Shown piece by piece: positions 1-10,740 of a stretch of 64,000 nucleotides of DNA; the stretch's first letter is position 1; each line of letters starts with the position of its first letter. The DNA comes from Orobanche coerulescens (Eukaryota; Streptophyta; Magnoliopsida; Lamiales; Orobanchaceae). The notes beneath the pieces are model-generated. The model did not search any database and was not told the origin of the DNA. It was given only the letters and a program-made list of their open reading frames with translations. The position numbers and the translations under genes were made by a program. The stretch lies in NCBI GenBank assembly GCA_033398695.1, contig JAWKAU010000038.1:372001-436000 (forward strand). Reading direction: 5' to 3'.

Positions 1-600
1 GTGAACATCCATTACGAGCCGAGTAAATTCGACCCGTCTTCTTGGAAATTTCCCTTAAGGCCGCCCCCCACCCTCTCTTGTCTATTTTATACTTATTTTA
101 TGTCACTAGGTGATATATGTGAGGTGTATTTGATACCCTCAATCATGTGTTAAAGGTAGACTTTCATTTTTTTATAAATAAAAGTCTTTAAAAAGGAGAG
201 AGGACAACTTCTTCTTGTAAGAACTCAAAATCACGAATTTGAGAGAGAGAGTAAGGTTGAAAACTTCATCTTGATCTTATAGACAAGATATAATAAGAAT
301 ACATTGAGAGAGAAAATTCATACAAGCTTCCCTAGCCGCATTCTTGAAGAAAGGAAGCTTGTCGATTTTTCCATCAAGTTCCGGCGTGTGAAGTAGAGGC
401 ATCTTGCTTTAGGTGCTTGGAACGAAGGGCTCTTCATCATCATCATCATCATCATACGAAGGTTTTTCAGAGACATCATAGGTATGGGACTTTGATTCCT
501 TGATCTTCGTATTTTTCTTTTCGTATATACGTTACTTGATCGATCCTCTTAGGGATTCCGTTATTCTTCCGCTGCATTTATTTTCTGTGGAATCCCAACA
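1..600 (+). mobile_element. 3' part of a Copia LTR, cut by the window edge
   Basis: The stretch ends in GGAATCCCAACA, the usual CA end of a plant Copia LTR. Its layout follows the end of the complete Copia LTR seen in reverse at 22494-24485: a GGCCGCCCCCC run near position 60, a purine-rich GAGAGAGAG stretch near 240, and a TATACG...CGATCGATCCT...AGGGATTC block near 530-560. It is therefore a related family in plus orientation. It abuts a Tat-like LTR remnant at 601, so it probably inserted into that LTR. Whether it is a solo LTR or the end of a full element cannot be seen. Confidence 0.7.
434..455. repeat. (CAT)n microsatellite
   Basis: About seven uninterrupted CAT units inside the Copia LTR fragment. 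Confidence 0.9.
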
Positions 601-1067
601 AGAAAACGGCGGTCGCCCGCGATCGCCTGAGGGGTCCCAGCAACCTTGTCCCTTATAAATAGAGAACTCACTACAGAGGTAAAGGGACACAATTGAGAGG
701 CGAATTAACGCAACTACACAGGTGATTTTATAGGCAATTACATATACATTCTCAGTATTATTCATACACACTTATCATACATCCCAAGCAAGAACTCACA
801 GATCTACATATCTGATTCTTCCGGCAATCTACACGCTCTACAGCTTAGATAACTAGAAGTCTTTACACTCATTGTAATAGATTCTAACATTAATATTTGT
901 ACTCAAAAGTATATTTATTAATAACATCTCGCGAGAGCATTCAAGCCCGGGATTAACAACCCCGGCAAATCTTGTGTTATCTTTTTCTCACGGAAGTGTT
1001 CTCGCATTTGTTTGTTACTCGATCATTCCAGTAATACTATCTTCGGATAATATTTTGGGTAACAACA
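601..1067 (+). repeat. 5' LTR remnant of the Tat-like element
   Basis: Matches the end of the 3' LTR (about 17540-18186), including TATAAATAGAGAA, TTCTTCCGGCAATCTACA, ATCTCGCGAGAGCATTCAAG and GGATAATATTTTGGGTA, and ends in AACAACA just before the primer-binding site. The upstream part is missing, displaced by the Copia LTR at 1-600. Confidence 0.85.
654..661 (+). promoter_or_regulatory. TATA box of the Tat-like LTR
   Basis: TATAAATA followed by GAGAA. The same box is at 17608-17615 in the 3' LTR, at the same distance from the LTR end. Confidence 0.65.
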
Positions 1068-1069
1068 AT

Positions 1070-1086
1070 TGGCGCTAGAAGGAGGG
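1070..1086 (+). other. Primer-binding site of the Tat-like element
   Basis: TGGCGCTAGAAGGAGGG starts two bases after the LTR end at 1067, the expected place for minus-strand priming. It starts with TGG, as expected for the complement of a tRNA CCA end. I do not assign the tRNA. Confidence 0.6.
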
Positions 1087-1276
1087 GGCATCTAACCCTC
1101 AATTTTTACTCCTACCATCTCGAAGAACACTCACTGTTCTCCTTGGCATATACCTGAAGAAACACTCACTGTTCTTCAGAGAAAGCTTTCAGAATCATGA
1201 CTTATGCCTTCTCGTCGAAGAAAGCCGCTGGCCAGCCCGCCAGACGCCTCGTTCCGTCTCAGCCGAGCCACAGCCG

Positions 1277-2425
1277 ATGGCGGAGGGTAGCCGCCGCGGT
1301 CTGAGACGCTCGATCCCGCCCCTAGGGAACGTCCCAAGTCTCTCACTCGATCAGTTCCGAACCATGGAACAGATCGAGGAGGCCATGGCCGTCCTACAGG
1401 AGCGACAGAGTGCTCTCGACGCGCCTCCCGCTATCACCCCCTCGGCCATCCGCCGGAGGACCAAACGGAAGTTCAAGGCGTTGCTGACCGAGCGATCGCC
1501 AGGAAGCTCCGGTTCGCAGGGAGAGGCGCTCGCCAGTCGGAGCACCTCTGTTTTCGATCGCCTCGGCAGCGACCCATCTTGGCGACCGGGGCAGTCCGGC
1601 CCCAGCCACGAGACGATGGAGTTCGAGTCCATCACCAGGAGCTCGGAGTATCCAACTCCCAGAAGACAGGCCAGCCATCTGGATCCCCCTCGCCAAAGAA
1701 CCGAGGTCGGCAGTAGCGGAGTCAGGAAATCGGTACACGATCGCCTCGGTTCCCGCTCCAAAAGCCGATCCACGAGCGACCAAGCTACAGCGATGGCCGC
1801 GATGCAACGCCAGCTCCACGACATAAAGGCGCTCCTGGAATCTGGGGCAGGCGCCAAGAGCAAGATCGTCGGGCCGAGCGAGCCGCTTGCGGTCCATATC
1901 GAGCTCGCCCCCATACAGCATAAGATCGCTCCTCTGCAAACACCTCTGTACGAGGGGAGATCAGACCCCAAAACTCACCTGAACAAGTTCCACATCTACA
2001 TGACCGGGTGTGGGGCATCAGACGCGACCAGGTGCCGAATGTTCCCTCTGACGCTGGACGACCTTGCCCACAGGTGGTACACCTCATTGCCACCTCGATC
2101 CATCGGTTCCTTTAATCAACTGGCGAACGACTTCACAACATACTTCGCCACCAAGGTCGCTCGGCCAAAAGGTCCCCATCGCATGACGCAGATCAGGCAA
2201 GGGGAAGGAGAGTCAGACTCGGACTACATCGACCGGGTAGACGAGATCATCCTCAACGGCGAGCCCGTGAGCGATGAGATCGCCCTATACTCGGTCCTAC
2301 GAGGATTCCATGGTCTTTCGCTTATGTTCAGGCATCTTACGAAGGACCAACCCACGACCTACGCGATCTTCCGCGCTAAGGCCGCAGACTTTCTGGCCAG
2401 GCAAAGGATTCTTCTTAGCCAATGA
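1277..2425 (+). CDS. gag: Gag polyprotein of the Tat-like element
   Basis: A 382-residue protein. The first ~180 residues are Arg/Ser/Pro-rich and look disordered. From about residue 205 it has the plant retrotransposon capsid fold signature: a PLYEGRSDPKTHLNKF start, RCRMFPLTLDDLAHRWYTSLP (about 255-276) and a tail helix region ending near ILLSQ. Gag forms the particle that packages element RNA. No zinc knuckle is visible before the stop, and no protease follows. The reading frame is intact over the capsid, unlike most ORFs nearby. An ATG at 1349 is an alternative start; 1277 is used because the upstream residues stay open and basic. Confidence 0.8.
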   Translation: MAEGSRRGLRRSIPPLGNVPSLSLDQFRTMEQIEEAMAVLQERQSALDAPPAITPSAIRRRTKRKFKALLTERSPGSSGSQGEALASRSTSVFDRLGSDPSWRPGQSGPSHETMEFESITRSSEYPTPRRQASHLDPPRQRTEVGSSGVRKSVHDRLGSRSKSRSTSDQATAMAAMQRQLHDIKALLESGAGAKSKIVGPSEPLAVHIELAPIQHKIAPLQTPLYEGRSDPKTHLNKFHIYMTGCGASDATRCRMFPLTLDDLAHRWYTSLPPRSIGSFNQLANDFTTYFATKVARPKGPHRMTQIRQGEGESDSDYIDRVDEIILNGEPVSDEIALYSVLRGFHGLSLMFRHLTKDQPTTYAIFRAKAADFLARQRILLSQ

Positions 2426-3546
2426 GCAGCGCGATCGGCGCCTGAACGACGATCTCCAATCTTCCAGCCCGATCGCCGTTATCAAGCAACATCATCAAAA
2501 CCGGAGGACTCGTTCGCCATCTACAGTTCATCATCTAACATGGTGGACTACGGCACGAGATCGCCTCCACCGCACAACGTACACCGTCGAACATATCTGA
2601 GGTGGAAGAGTGCAGCCATGGCCCTGGTGGTCAATGGAACTGACTGCTTAGGCCATGCAAGGTCCCTTTGGGCCAAGATCGCCCGCCTTTCGTTTAAATA
2701 CGAGGCCGGCGTAGTCTGAGGGCCCTCCAAAACTAATCTATGGACACGATCGCCCGCCCTCGGAGGTCCATCACTTAACGTGGTAGGTCCTCTCGGACAA
2801 TGCGGCGCGTCCCTACCCCCATCTCAACGTACACCGTCAAGGGTCGCCATCTTCATGGCGGGCCGAGGTGGAAGCAGAGCTAACAAGCCACGGACGTGGA
2901 GTTGAATCATCCGACGCTGCCCCGCGCAAGGACTCCTCCAGACCAACACCGCACGCCCTTCGTTTAAATACGAGGCGAGGCGCAGCGTAACGGAGGACCC
3001 TCACAATAAAATGAGTCACGAGACAGACAATGTCGTTCGCGCATAAGACATGATCGTAGAGATCGGTCCATCGAACTCCGCGATCGTGCACGGCTCCTCA
3101 AGATCGAGATCAAGGATTCGACAAACTTGAAGACCGCTCACTCAAACGATTTATTTTCGTCCCCTTACTTCCACTAAGTGAACGAAAACAAGGGGGAAGA
3201 GTGCGGACTACCTATACGACGATCGTCCCTATCCAGTCACATACGGAGATCACCATTTTTTCATTTTTCAGATGTTGTGCAACGATCGAATTAGTTGTAA
3301 AAGTTATCTATTTGAGTTTATCAATTCACTTAGACCTACACTTGCAACGATCTCTCCTCACACATTTGTACAAAGTCAAACAAAGACTCAAAAATAGTAA
3401 TCATTCGAGTGATAAATCGGAGAATCAAACGTTCATTTCATTTCTTGAAAGATCAGAGTACATGGTCGCCTGAAGGCCTAAAGGCTACAAAAAGAGAGCT
3501 ACGAATTACAAGGCAATAAGCTAAAACATTAAAAAAATGAAGTGCC
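2426..3546. repeat. Non-coding block with two diverged ~250-270 bp repeat units
   Basis: CAACGTACACCGTC occurs at 2575 and 2825, and CGTTTAAATACGAGGC at 2691 and 2961. GAGGTGGAAG also occurs in both units. The two units are otherwise heavily diverged. From about 3150 to 3546 I see no gene. The block fills the place where pol would be expected. Confidence 0.6.
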
Positions 3547-6179
3547 TCAGGCCCCTGCCTGGCCTTCACCTTCAGCATCCGGAGCGGCCTCCCCATCTTC
3601 CGGAGTGTCGGGATGAACAAGATTGGCCGGAGTCGGATACCAGCTCAAGTCCATGCCGATATCCGCGAGATCCAAGATCGGCAAGGAGAAAGAAGAATGT
3701 AGAGGATGCTCCAACGCATACGCCTTGAAGTTCTCGGCAAGAGGGCCGACCCCCAAACCTCCCTTCTTAGAAGCTCGGATCGAGTCGGCGAACGCCATAT
3801 AATAGGCAAATTCGCTGACAAACTCCAAGTTTTGAAAGGGATCGGTCTTGGTCGCCTCCACCTCCCCTTTCAGCTCCATCATCGCCTGTTGCGCGCCTTG
3901 GAGCTCAGCCTCCTTTGCAGCCGTCTTTTCCCTCGCCTCCGTCAGCTCGCTAGTCAGCCGAGCGATCATCACCTTCAGACGATCGGCCTCCGTCTCAGTG
4001 GCCTTCTGCGAGCGTACGGCATTTGTCATTCGGTCCCGAAATCGGTCAACCGTCAACCGAGACATCTCGGCATCCTTCCTCGCCAGCTCAAGCTCTTGAC
4101 TCGCCCGCTTAGCTGCTTCCAGGGAGTCCTTCTCCATTGCCACGATCCTGTCGGCGAACTCGGCGTTCTCTTTCCGAGCCGCCTCAAGATCCGCCTGCAG
4201 GCGAGCAGTGGAAGGGCGCCCTTCGAACTCCTGCGCAGCTTGGACAGCCATGGTCGCCGTCTGGAGAGAAAGGGCGAGAACAGCCTGCATTGTACTCCCA
4301 GATCGCTGACGAGCGATCGCATTTAGATAGGTCGTCCAGGCCTTCGGTAGAGCAGAAACGGCCCGGTTGACGTATTGCGGGATATCCAAGGCTTGGCGAG
4401 GAGATCGGCTCGCCAAAAAGTCCAACACCATCGGCGGAGAGGATGGATCTAAGCTACGGATCCTGCATCAAAACAAAAAAGTTAACACCTCTCCTACGCG
4501 AATAACCAGTTTCAACTCAATAGACAAAGCTTACCTCTCGGCTCTTTCAGGATCGCGGCCAAAATACGGCTTCCCACGAGGGGTCTCGGCCTCAGCGATC
4601 GCCATTTCTCGCAAAAAAGCCGCAGAGGGCGGCTCATCTACCGAGGGAGCAACAGTGATCGGAGGCGCAGCGATCGGCACCTCGTTGGCAGGGGCAGAAA
4701 CTGGAGCCTCTCCCGACCTCTGCCGTTTGCGATTCGTCCGAAGCCCCTCCTCACGGACTTCCTCCTCAGCCACGATCGTCTCCACGCGAGGCTCCACCTC
4801 CGGGATGATAGGTAATGCCACAGGAGGAGCCCGAGATGACTTCGTCTGGCGGAGACGACCCAGAACCCCGGGGTTCGACATAGCTATCTCCGGTGGGGGC
4901 TCCACAAAGCGAGGAAAGCAAACCTCTGCAATAAAAACAGTCAAGCCACAGTTAGTCATTTTCCTCCTACAGGACGATCGCCCAACGAATGGAGATCGTA
5001 GAAATTCGTACCTGAGACCGAGAGATGTCTCAGAAAACAGAATAGGCGAGCGGACAATCGACGACTCTCCTTGTTGATCCGGTTAGCGTCCAATTCGTCT
5101 TCCGGCAAACTTCGTATCCGCTCCCAGACGACCAGGAAGTCGAAAGGCAGCTCCTCGATCGCCGGAATATGGAAACCTGCAAAAACGAAATCAAATTAGA
5201 TCAGTTCAGAACATATCCAAACAAAGGGAGAGTCTGAACCCTTACCGGGATTTCTCTCCCGAAAGCCAGTGGGAATATTCAGCTCGCCAGTGGGGTTGTC
5301 GCTCGCTGAGGCTTTCCAGGCACCAGCGACCCAAAACCATTTCGTCAGATCACCCCGCACCTTGTTCGGGATTCCAAGGATCACCCGACCGGATCGGCCC
5401 TGAATATGATAGCCTCCGACCGACCCTTTCTAAGTCGTCAGTTTGAACAAGTTGTTCATCTCCGACGGCGAAGGGAGGCGATACAGTCGGTGACCGCCGA
5501 ACAAGGTCAGAGTGCAGATAATTTGAAGCCAAGCATTTGGCGTTAGCTGGAGCAGCGCCAAATTCTAAGCAGCCAGCAGATAGGAGACGGAGTGCGGCAT
5601 AGGAAATCGCAACCCCGCCTCCATGATCGCTTCGTTCACAGCGACCATCCCCTCCGGAGGCTGATCGGCTCTCCCATTCTCGACCGGCACAAAGAGATCC
5701 ACGTCTGAAGGGATATGGAACCTCGTCCTCCAGACGGCCAGATCCTTCCTGGTCGCCAAACTCCTGATTTGGCCAAGAGACCACAGAGATCGCTGAGCAG
5801 CCCGAAATAGCGATCGCTTGGGAGGTTGATATGGATGAGCGATTGAATACTCTCGGAAGTTAAATCTTGGAGACGGGCCGGCCAACCTCTCCATTATATC
5901 AGCAAAAGCCTGATAAGCCCGGCCGAAAGCACTGTGCTGCTCCCAGTAGGCCCTGATCGCAAGATCTCTCTCCATCTGCGAGCGCCTATGTTCGACAGCC
6001 ACCTCCTTAGCCACGTCGGCCTCGTTGAACAGCGCCTCGACTTCAGCAGGGTCAATTCCGGCCCGAATAGCCTCAGCGGCCGTCTCCAGATGGAACTCAG
6101 CAGAGGATCTTCCCCGGACATCAGAAGTACCAGCGGCGGAGGAAGTGCCCACTCCGAAGGAAGAAGATGTTCCAGCCAT
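3547..6179 (-). CDS. Antisense four-exon gene, Transposase_28-like, one in-frame stop
   Basis: Opposite to gag, four exons fit GT..AG introns: 6179-5246, 5176-5012, 4925-4535 and 4462-3547. Introns are 69, 86 and 72 nt. The sum is 2406 nt, exactly 802 codons including the stop, so all three splices keep frame. Exon 1 (residues about 130-290) resembles the plant 'putative gypsy type transposon' domain (Pfam Transposase_28, named from memory), including QLTPNAW. Exon 3 is Pro/Glu-rich with a basic NRKRQR patch. Exon 4 (about 583-702) is a long Ala/Glu/Arg coiled coil. A single TAG interrupts codon 205 (5567-5565), two residues before NLALLQLTPNAW. Function is unknown. Antisense genes of this type are known from Tat/Retand elements. 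Confidence 0.75.
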
Positions 6180-6350
6180 TTATGAAGAAATGAGGAGATA
6201 AGAAGTGTTCGTCTTACCCGAGATTGAATCGATCGACGATCGGCAGCAAAGTCTCCAGAAAAATCGGCAGCAAAATCTCCAGAAAAATCTGCGGCAAAAC
6301 CCTTCTTTCTCCAGTAAAGTGCGCGTAAGAATGAACACTGCCACCCTGCC

Positions 6351-6360
6351 CCTTTTTATA
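6351..6360 (-). promoter_or_regulatory. TATA-like box for the antisense gene
   Basis: TATAAAAAGG on the minus strand, about 170 bp upstream of the antisense ATG at 6179. It is a candidate core promoter independent of the LTR. Confidence 0.5.
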
Positions 6361-6710
6361 GGAGGAGGCAGGGACTTAAGAACAATTAAGCAGTATCTCA
6401 GGGGCCGAAACTCAACCGTCGCATTTATTGACCCCCTTGAAACCCGCGTACGTGTCTTTTCAAGGACGCGTCAGTCGAGGAGTCATAAATGACCATCGGT
6501 CTCCCCCAACAAGAACCCGAAACGTGTCCCAGAGACCTTTCCGCATCCGCGGCTGTTTCCCGCTGTTTTCAGCAACCTACCAGATCGTCTAAATTCAGAA
6601 TCAATCAGCTCAAAGACGATCGCCTGTTCAGTAAAACGCAGAGTCGCTCGTCGAAGTTCAGCGATCACCAGCAGAACCACCTCACCCCACGTTTCCAACA
6701 TAGGAGCGAG

Positions 6711-6722
6711 CTGGGGGGCAAT
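6711..6722 (+). other. Polypurine tract of the Tat-like element
   Basis: CTGGGGGGCAAT lies directly before TGTTGTATCG, the start of the 3' LTR. Such G-rich tracts prime plus-strand DNA synthesis. Confidence 0.65.
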
Positions 6723-6804
6723 TGTTGTATCGAGATTTATTCACCTCGACAGGCGATCGACTGCAAGGCCGAGCGACCGAGTCCACTATCATACAAACTA
6801 TGGC
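6723..6804 (+). repeat. Start of the Tat-like 3' LTR (before the Athila-1 insertion)
   Basis: Begins TGTTG directly after the polypurine tract and contains GGCGATCG. It ends with ATGGC (6800-6804), the left TSD of Athila-1, and continues at 17152. Confidence 0.7.
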
Positions 6805-6970
6805 TGTTAGGCGTATTTTTATACGCTTATTTATCATTATTTTGTAGTATTTTGGAGTGTGAAATCATCTAAATGAGCTTTTAATGCCTTAATTTTGTAT
6901 GATTGACAGGAAATTGAAGTCCGGAAGCTTAAACGAGGCAAAACGGGCGAAAACGGCAAAACTGGACTAT

Positions 6971-7143
6971 GAGCCGCGACACAAGGAAGCTGAGCCGCGG
7001 CAAAGGAAGACACCAGCCGAAGGGCAGAGTAGGCTGTACTCTGTGCCGCGGCACAGCCCATGTGAGCCGCGGCACAGAAGGATTTAATTACGCCTGGTAT
7101 TGATTTTGGCGATGTGCGGCACGAGTTGATGAGCGCGGCACAC
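6971..7143. repeat. CCGCGGCAC palindrome cluster in the Athila-1 5' LTR
   Basis: Copies of GAGCCGCGGCA and GTGCCGCGGCAC, partly degraded (GAGCCGCGACAC, GTGCGGCAC), lie 90-270 bp upstream of the TATA box. The matching 3' LTR cluster is at 15977-16150. Confidence 0.85.
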
Positions 7144-7235
7144 TTTGCGGGTTTGGTACGTCTGCGCGGATTTTGGGCCGTTTGAAGCTTGATTTCAACC
7201 AACTAATACGGACGCGATTTATGGAAGTGCTGAGC

Positions 7236-7243
7236 TATAAATA
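7236..7243 (+). promoter_or_regulatory. TATA box of the Athila-1 LTR
   Basis: TATAAATA, also present at 16243-16250 in the 3' LTR. It lies downstream of the palindrome cluster. Confidence 0.65.
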
Positions 7244-8136
7244 GGGCTTAAGACCCTAATTTAATTATCTTGGAACCTTGGAATCGAAAATCATTGAAGC
7301 TAAACCTAGGAGAGCTTAAGCTTGGAGACAGAGAAGAGGAGGAAGCGAGAGGAATTCAAGGGCGAAGGCGGGAGGCGAAGAACGGAGGAATCAAGGCTTC
7401 ATCTGCGTTTGAATTTTATGCTTTCGTTTATTTCTTGTATTTTGATTTTAGTATGTCGTAAAGCCCTAATCTAGGGTTTTGATGAAACCTTTATTTTGAC
7501 GAATTGATTAAGATTATCCAAGTTATTACCTTTTTATTGAGTTTTCCCAATTATGTTTAATGCTTGCAATTATCTGGCCAATAGTTGTATTGATTTAATC
7601 ATTCACTTCGAATCGGGAGAGGAGATTTGGTGAGGAACTATTGGTGAGAACCGTTTTATTCTGTAAGATAGGAATATACTCATAGGAACTACGTGGCCTT
7701 TAGGAGATTTCATGCTTTTTGCCTAGCGACGAGATAATTCACCTAGGGATAGAGTGCGTTAGTCGCCGTTAGATAAATCTATTGACCTCGGGAGAGGCGG
7801 TAGAATATATTAGCAATCTCCGCCTTCAATAAATTGGGAAAATTATTTATTACGGATAATCAAGATTAAATTCGGATAAATTAAGGTGGATTCAGAACTC
7901 TAGACTTATTTATCATTTGATTCCTTTTATTCAAGTTATCGCTTTCTGTTTAGTCTTTTATTCATTCTTGTAGTTATTAATCCAAAAACCCAACTTCGAT
8001 TGTTCAAATAAAATTGGAATACGAAAACGTCGGTAGTTAGAGACTCAATCCTCGTGGGAACGATACTCTACTTATCACTTTATTACTTGTAAACGATGAC
8101 GTGCACTTGCGTGTAGGAAATATCGCAACAAGTTTT

Positions 8137-8153
8137 TGGCGCCGTTGCCGGGG
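8137..8153 (+). other. Primer-binding site, tRNA-Asp
   Basis: TGGCGCCGTTGCCGGGG is an exact complement to the 3' end of plant tRNA-Asp(GUC), six bases after the LTR end. This primer choice is typical of Athila elements. Confidence 0.9.
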
Positions 8154-8278
8154 ATTGAAATTTTTCTAATATCGACTTAAGTATTTCCAGTCTTAATTTG
8201 AACGTTTTATTTTTATTTTTGTGTATTTAATTTTTTTTATTTTATTCGTTTTTCCTTTCAGGACCTTTCTTGTAGTGC

Positions 8279-9580
8279 ATGAGAAGGCTCGGTAACGAAG
8301 GCTTACTACCTTTGGACAACGAGCTCGAGCGCACTCTAAGAAGGAACAAAAAGGAGAAAAGAGAGCTGCAGACGACGGTCAACATGGCCGAGAATATTGA
8401 AATCCAAGGAGGAGACAACCAAGTGCGGCAAGTTCAACCGGAACTCGCTCTTCGAGATTATGCCATGCCGCAAGTCAACGCAAATTTTTCGGGAATTCGG
8501 CGTCCCACCATCCAAGCTAGTAACTTTGAGATCAAGCCCGCCATTATTCAGATGGTGCAGGCGAGCCCATTCTGTGGACTACCGAAGGACGATCCGAATG
8601 CCCACATTGCTTCTTTCCTTGAGATATGCGACACTTTCAAAACTAATGGTGTCACCGACGATGCCATCCGATTGAGGCTTTTCCCTTTTTCTTTGAGGGA
8701 TAAAGCAAAATTCTGGTTGAATTCCTTACCTACTGGGTCGATTACAACTTGGGAGAGGTTAGTGCAAGCCTTCCTTGCAAAATTTTTCCCACCAGCTAAG
8801 ACGGCGCGGTTAAGAAACGAGATAACCACTTTTGCCCAGTACGATATGGAATCGCTCCACGAGGCGTGGGAGCGATATAAAGAATTGCTTCGAAGATGCC
8901 CTCATCACGGCATTCCTGATTGGCTTCAGCTGCATACATTTTATGGTGGTTTGAGTGCTTCTACACGCACTTTAGTGGATGCAGCCTCCGGAGGAACATT
9001 CATGGGAAAATCTATGGCCGAGGCTCACGTGCTTTTGGAAGATATGGCTGAAAACGCTTACCAATGGCCAGCAGAAAGGTTGACACCGAGGAGGGTAATG
9101 GAAGTTTCGAGCAATGATCCGATTCCCACCTTGTCAGCTCAAGTCGCCGCTTTGACACAACAGCTCCAGAACTTTTCGCACGCACCAGCCCCCGTTACCA
9201 TTGAGACATGTAATTGGTGTAACGGATCACACCCGAGTGCGGAATGTCAATTTGGAAATCCGTTCGAGCAACATCAGATGGAGCAAGCTCAGTTCGTGGC
9301 CAATGGAAATCGACAAAGCAATTTTTATCCCAGCACTTATAATCAAGGGTGGAGGAATCAACAAAATTCTCCATGGAGAAATGGGCAAGCTATGAAGCCT
9401 CCACAACCTCACTTCGTGCAACCCCCACAGCAGCCCCCTCAATCTTCAAAGGTATCTTTGGAGGATGCTCTTGCTCAATTGGCGGCTAACACAAGCCAAT
9501 TCATGACCCGCACCGAGACGACTCTTCAAAATCATTCAACTTCCATCCGAAATCTAGAAACACAAATGGGCGATTGCTAA
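8279..9580 (+). CDS. gag: Athila-1 Gag
   Basis: 433 residues. It has an Athila-type capsid: FCGLPKDDPNAHIASFLEIC (about 99-118), FPFSLRDKAKFWLNSLP, and WERYKELLRRCPHHGIPDWLQ. A short Cys/His cluster CNWCNGSHPSAEC (about 305-317) replaces a standard zinc knuckle. The C-terminus is Gln/Asn/Pro-rich. The ATG at 8279 opens the frame; a second ATG at 8384 begins MAENIEIQ and could be used. The stop at 9578-9580 follows QMGDC where Athila Gag-Pol normally reads on through QMGQ...ANLL; a missing A in a CAG explains it. The protein builds the particle. Confidence 0.85.
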   Translation: MRRLGNEGLLPLDNELERTLRRNKKEKRELQTTVNMAENIEIQGGDNQVRQVQPELALRDYAMPQVNANFSGIRRPTIQASNFEIKPAIIQMVQASPFCGLPKDDPNAHIASFLEICDTFKTNGVTDDAIRLRLFPFSLRDKAKFWLNSLPTGSITTWERLVQAFLAKFFPPAKTARLRNEITTFAQYDMESLHEAWERYKELLRRCPHHGIPDWLQLHTFYGGLSASTRTLVDAASGGTFMGKSMAEAHVLLEDMAENAYQWPAERLTPRRVMEVSSNDPIPTLSAQVAALTQQLQNFSHAPAPVTIETCNWCNGSHPSAECQFGNPFEQHQMEQAQFVANGNRQSNFYPSTYNQGWRNQQNSPWRNGQAMKPPQPHFVQPPQQPPQSSKVSLEDALAQLAANTSQFMTRTETTLQNHSTSIRNLETQMGDC

Positions 9581-9582
9581 TT

Positions 9583-10740
9583 TATTGTCTTCTCGGGCTC
9601 AAGGTGCGATCCCAACGCGCGAAGGGAAACCCAAGGAAAATGTGCAAGCAATCGAATTAAGAAGCGGAAAGGAGTTGAAAGGGCAGCCTATTAATGACAA
9701 AGAGCGGCGAGCGTGCGAGCGAGAAGGAAAAGGATGAGACGCCTAAGCCAAAGGAAGTATCGACTACTCGGCCCACTCCTCAAATTCCATTTCCACAGCG
9801 TTTTCAAAAGCAAAAGCTGGACAAGCGATTTTCAAAATTCCTCGACGTTTTCAAGAAGTTGCACATAAACATTCCGTTCGCCGACGCATTGGAACAGATG
9901 CCGAGTTACGTCAAGTTCATGAAGGAGATCTTATCCAATAAACGAAAGCTCGAGGAATATGAGACGGCCGCTTTAACGGAAGAGTGCGGCGCTATTTTGC
10001 AAAAGAAACTCCCACCTAAATTGAGAGATCCGGAAGTTTCACCATTCCTTGCATCATCGGAAATTCATCTTTTGAAAGAGCCTATGCGATCTCGGGGCAG
10101 TATAAATCTTATGCCCCTTTCGATTTTTAAAAGTGGAGATTGGGAAGCCAAGCCGGCAGTCTCTCTACAATTGGCCGATAGATCCATCAAATATCCGAGG
10201 GTGTGATAGAGGGCGTTTTAGTCAAAGTGGATAAGTTCATCTTTAGGCGATTTCATCGTACTTGATATGGAAGAAGACCAAGATATCCCGATTATTTTGG
10301 GAAGACCATTTTTGGCAGTAGAGCGTTGATTGATGTGGAAAAAGGAAAGTGACTTTGCGCGTTCAAGAGGAGCAAGTAACCTTCAATATTTTTCGATCCT
10401 TAAAATATCCAGTGGCCGAAAATTGTTTCCAAGTTAGCGTCATTGACTCGTGCGTGAGTAGAACTTTCCGAGAAAATTATCCACCCGATCCATTGGAATC
10501 CGTTTTGATCAAATTTGTTTAGAACCAAATGGAGAGCACGCCGCCTACGTATGACATATGGATGCTTCCCGCCAATTTTTATTCGTAAACCATTCGAGGA
10601 GCTAGGAAGTTCACTAACTCGACCGACCCCACCGATTGAAAAACCTCCAAAATTGGAACTCAAAAAGCTGCCACCTCATTTGAAGTATGCATTCACAGGG
10701 CCCACGACTCCCTTCCAGTTATTCTTTCGGCCACTTTAGC
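9583..10740 (+). pseudogene. pol: Athila-1 Gag-Pol linker and protease region, frameshifted
   Basis: Continues the Gag-Pol frame after the shift at ~9575. ORF 9694-10206 carries LEEYETAALTEECGAILQKKLPPKL, then INLMPLSIF and VSLQLADRSIKYPR, the Athila protease neighbourhood. The active-site block is damaged: the expected Asp-Leu-Gly-Ala-Ser reads out of frame near 10090-10110. The next piece (10200-10400) still encodes VKVDKF, VLDMEEDQDIP and ILGRPF, but only across several frames. ORF 10515-10739 holds EKPPKLELKKLPPHLKYAF, the linker before RT. Each break is a 1-2 base indel. Confidence 0.8.

Larger units (their letters stand above)
6805..8130 (+). repeat. Athila-1 5' LTR
   Basis: 1326 bp. 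The second half (from about 7460) is almost identical to the 3' LTR. The first ~650 bp differs by many small indels. It contains a palindrome cluster at 6971-7143 and a TATA box at 7236. Confidence 0.93.

Noticed and set aside
1351..1971. Antisense ORFs opposite the Tat gag (206 and 181 codons)
   Set aside because: They overlap a well-supported gag and have no recognisable features; shadows of a GC-rich coding frame.
3706..5077. Plus-strand ORFs at 3706-4326 and 4367-5077
   Set aside because: They lie opposite the four-exon antisense gene, whose splice structure and coiled coil are far better supported.
8137..8153. Possible tRNA gene fragment
   Set aside because: Only the 17 bases complementary to the tRNA 3' end are present, in the primer-binding position; no tRNA cloverleaf surrounds it.
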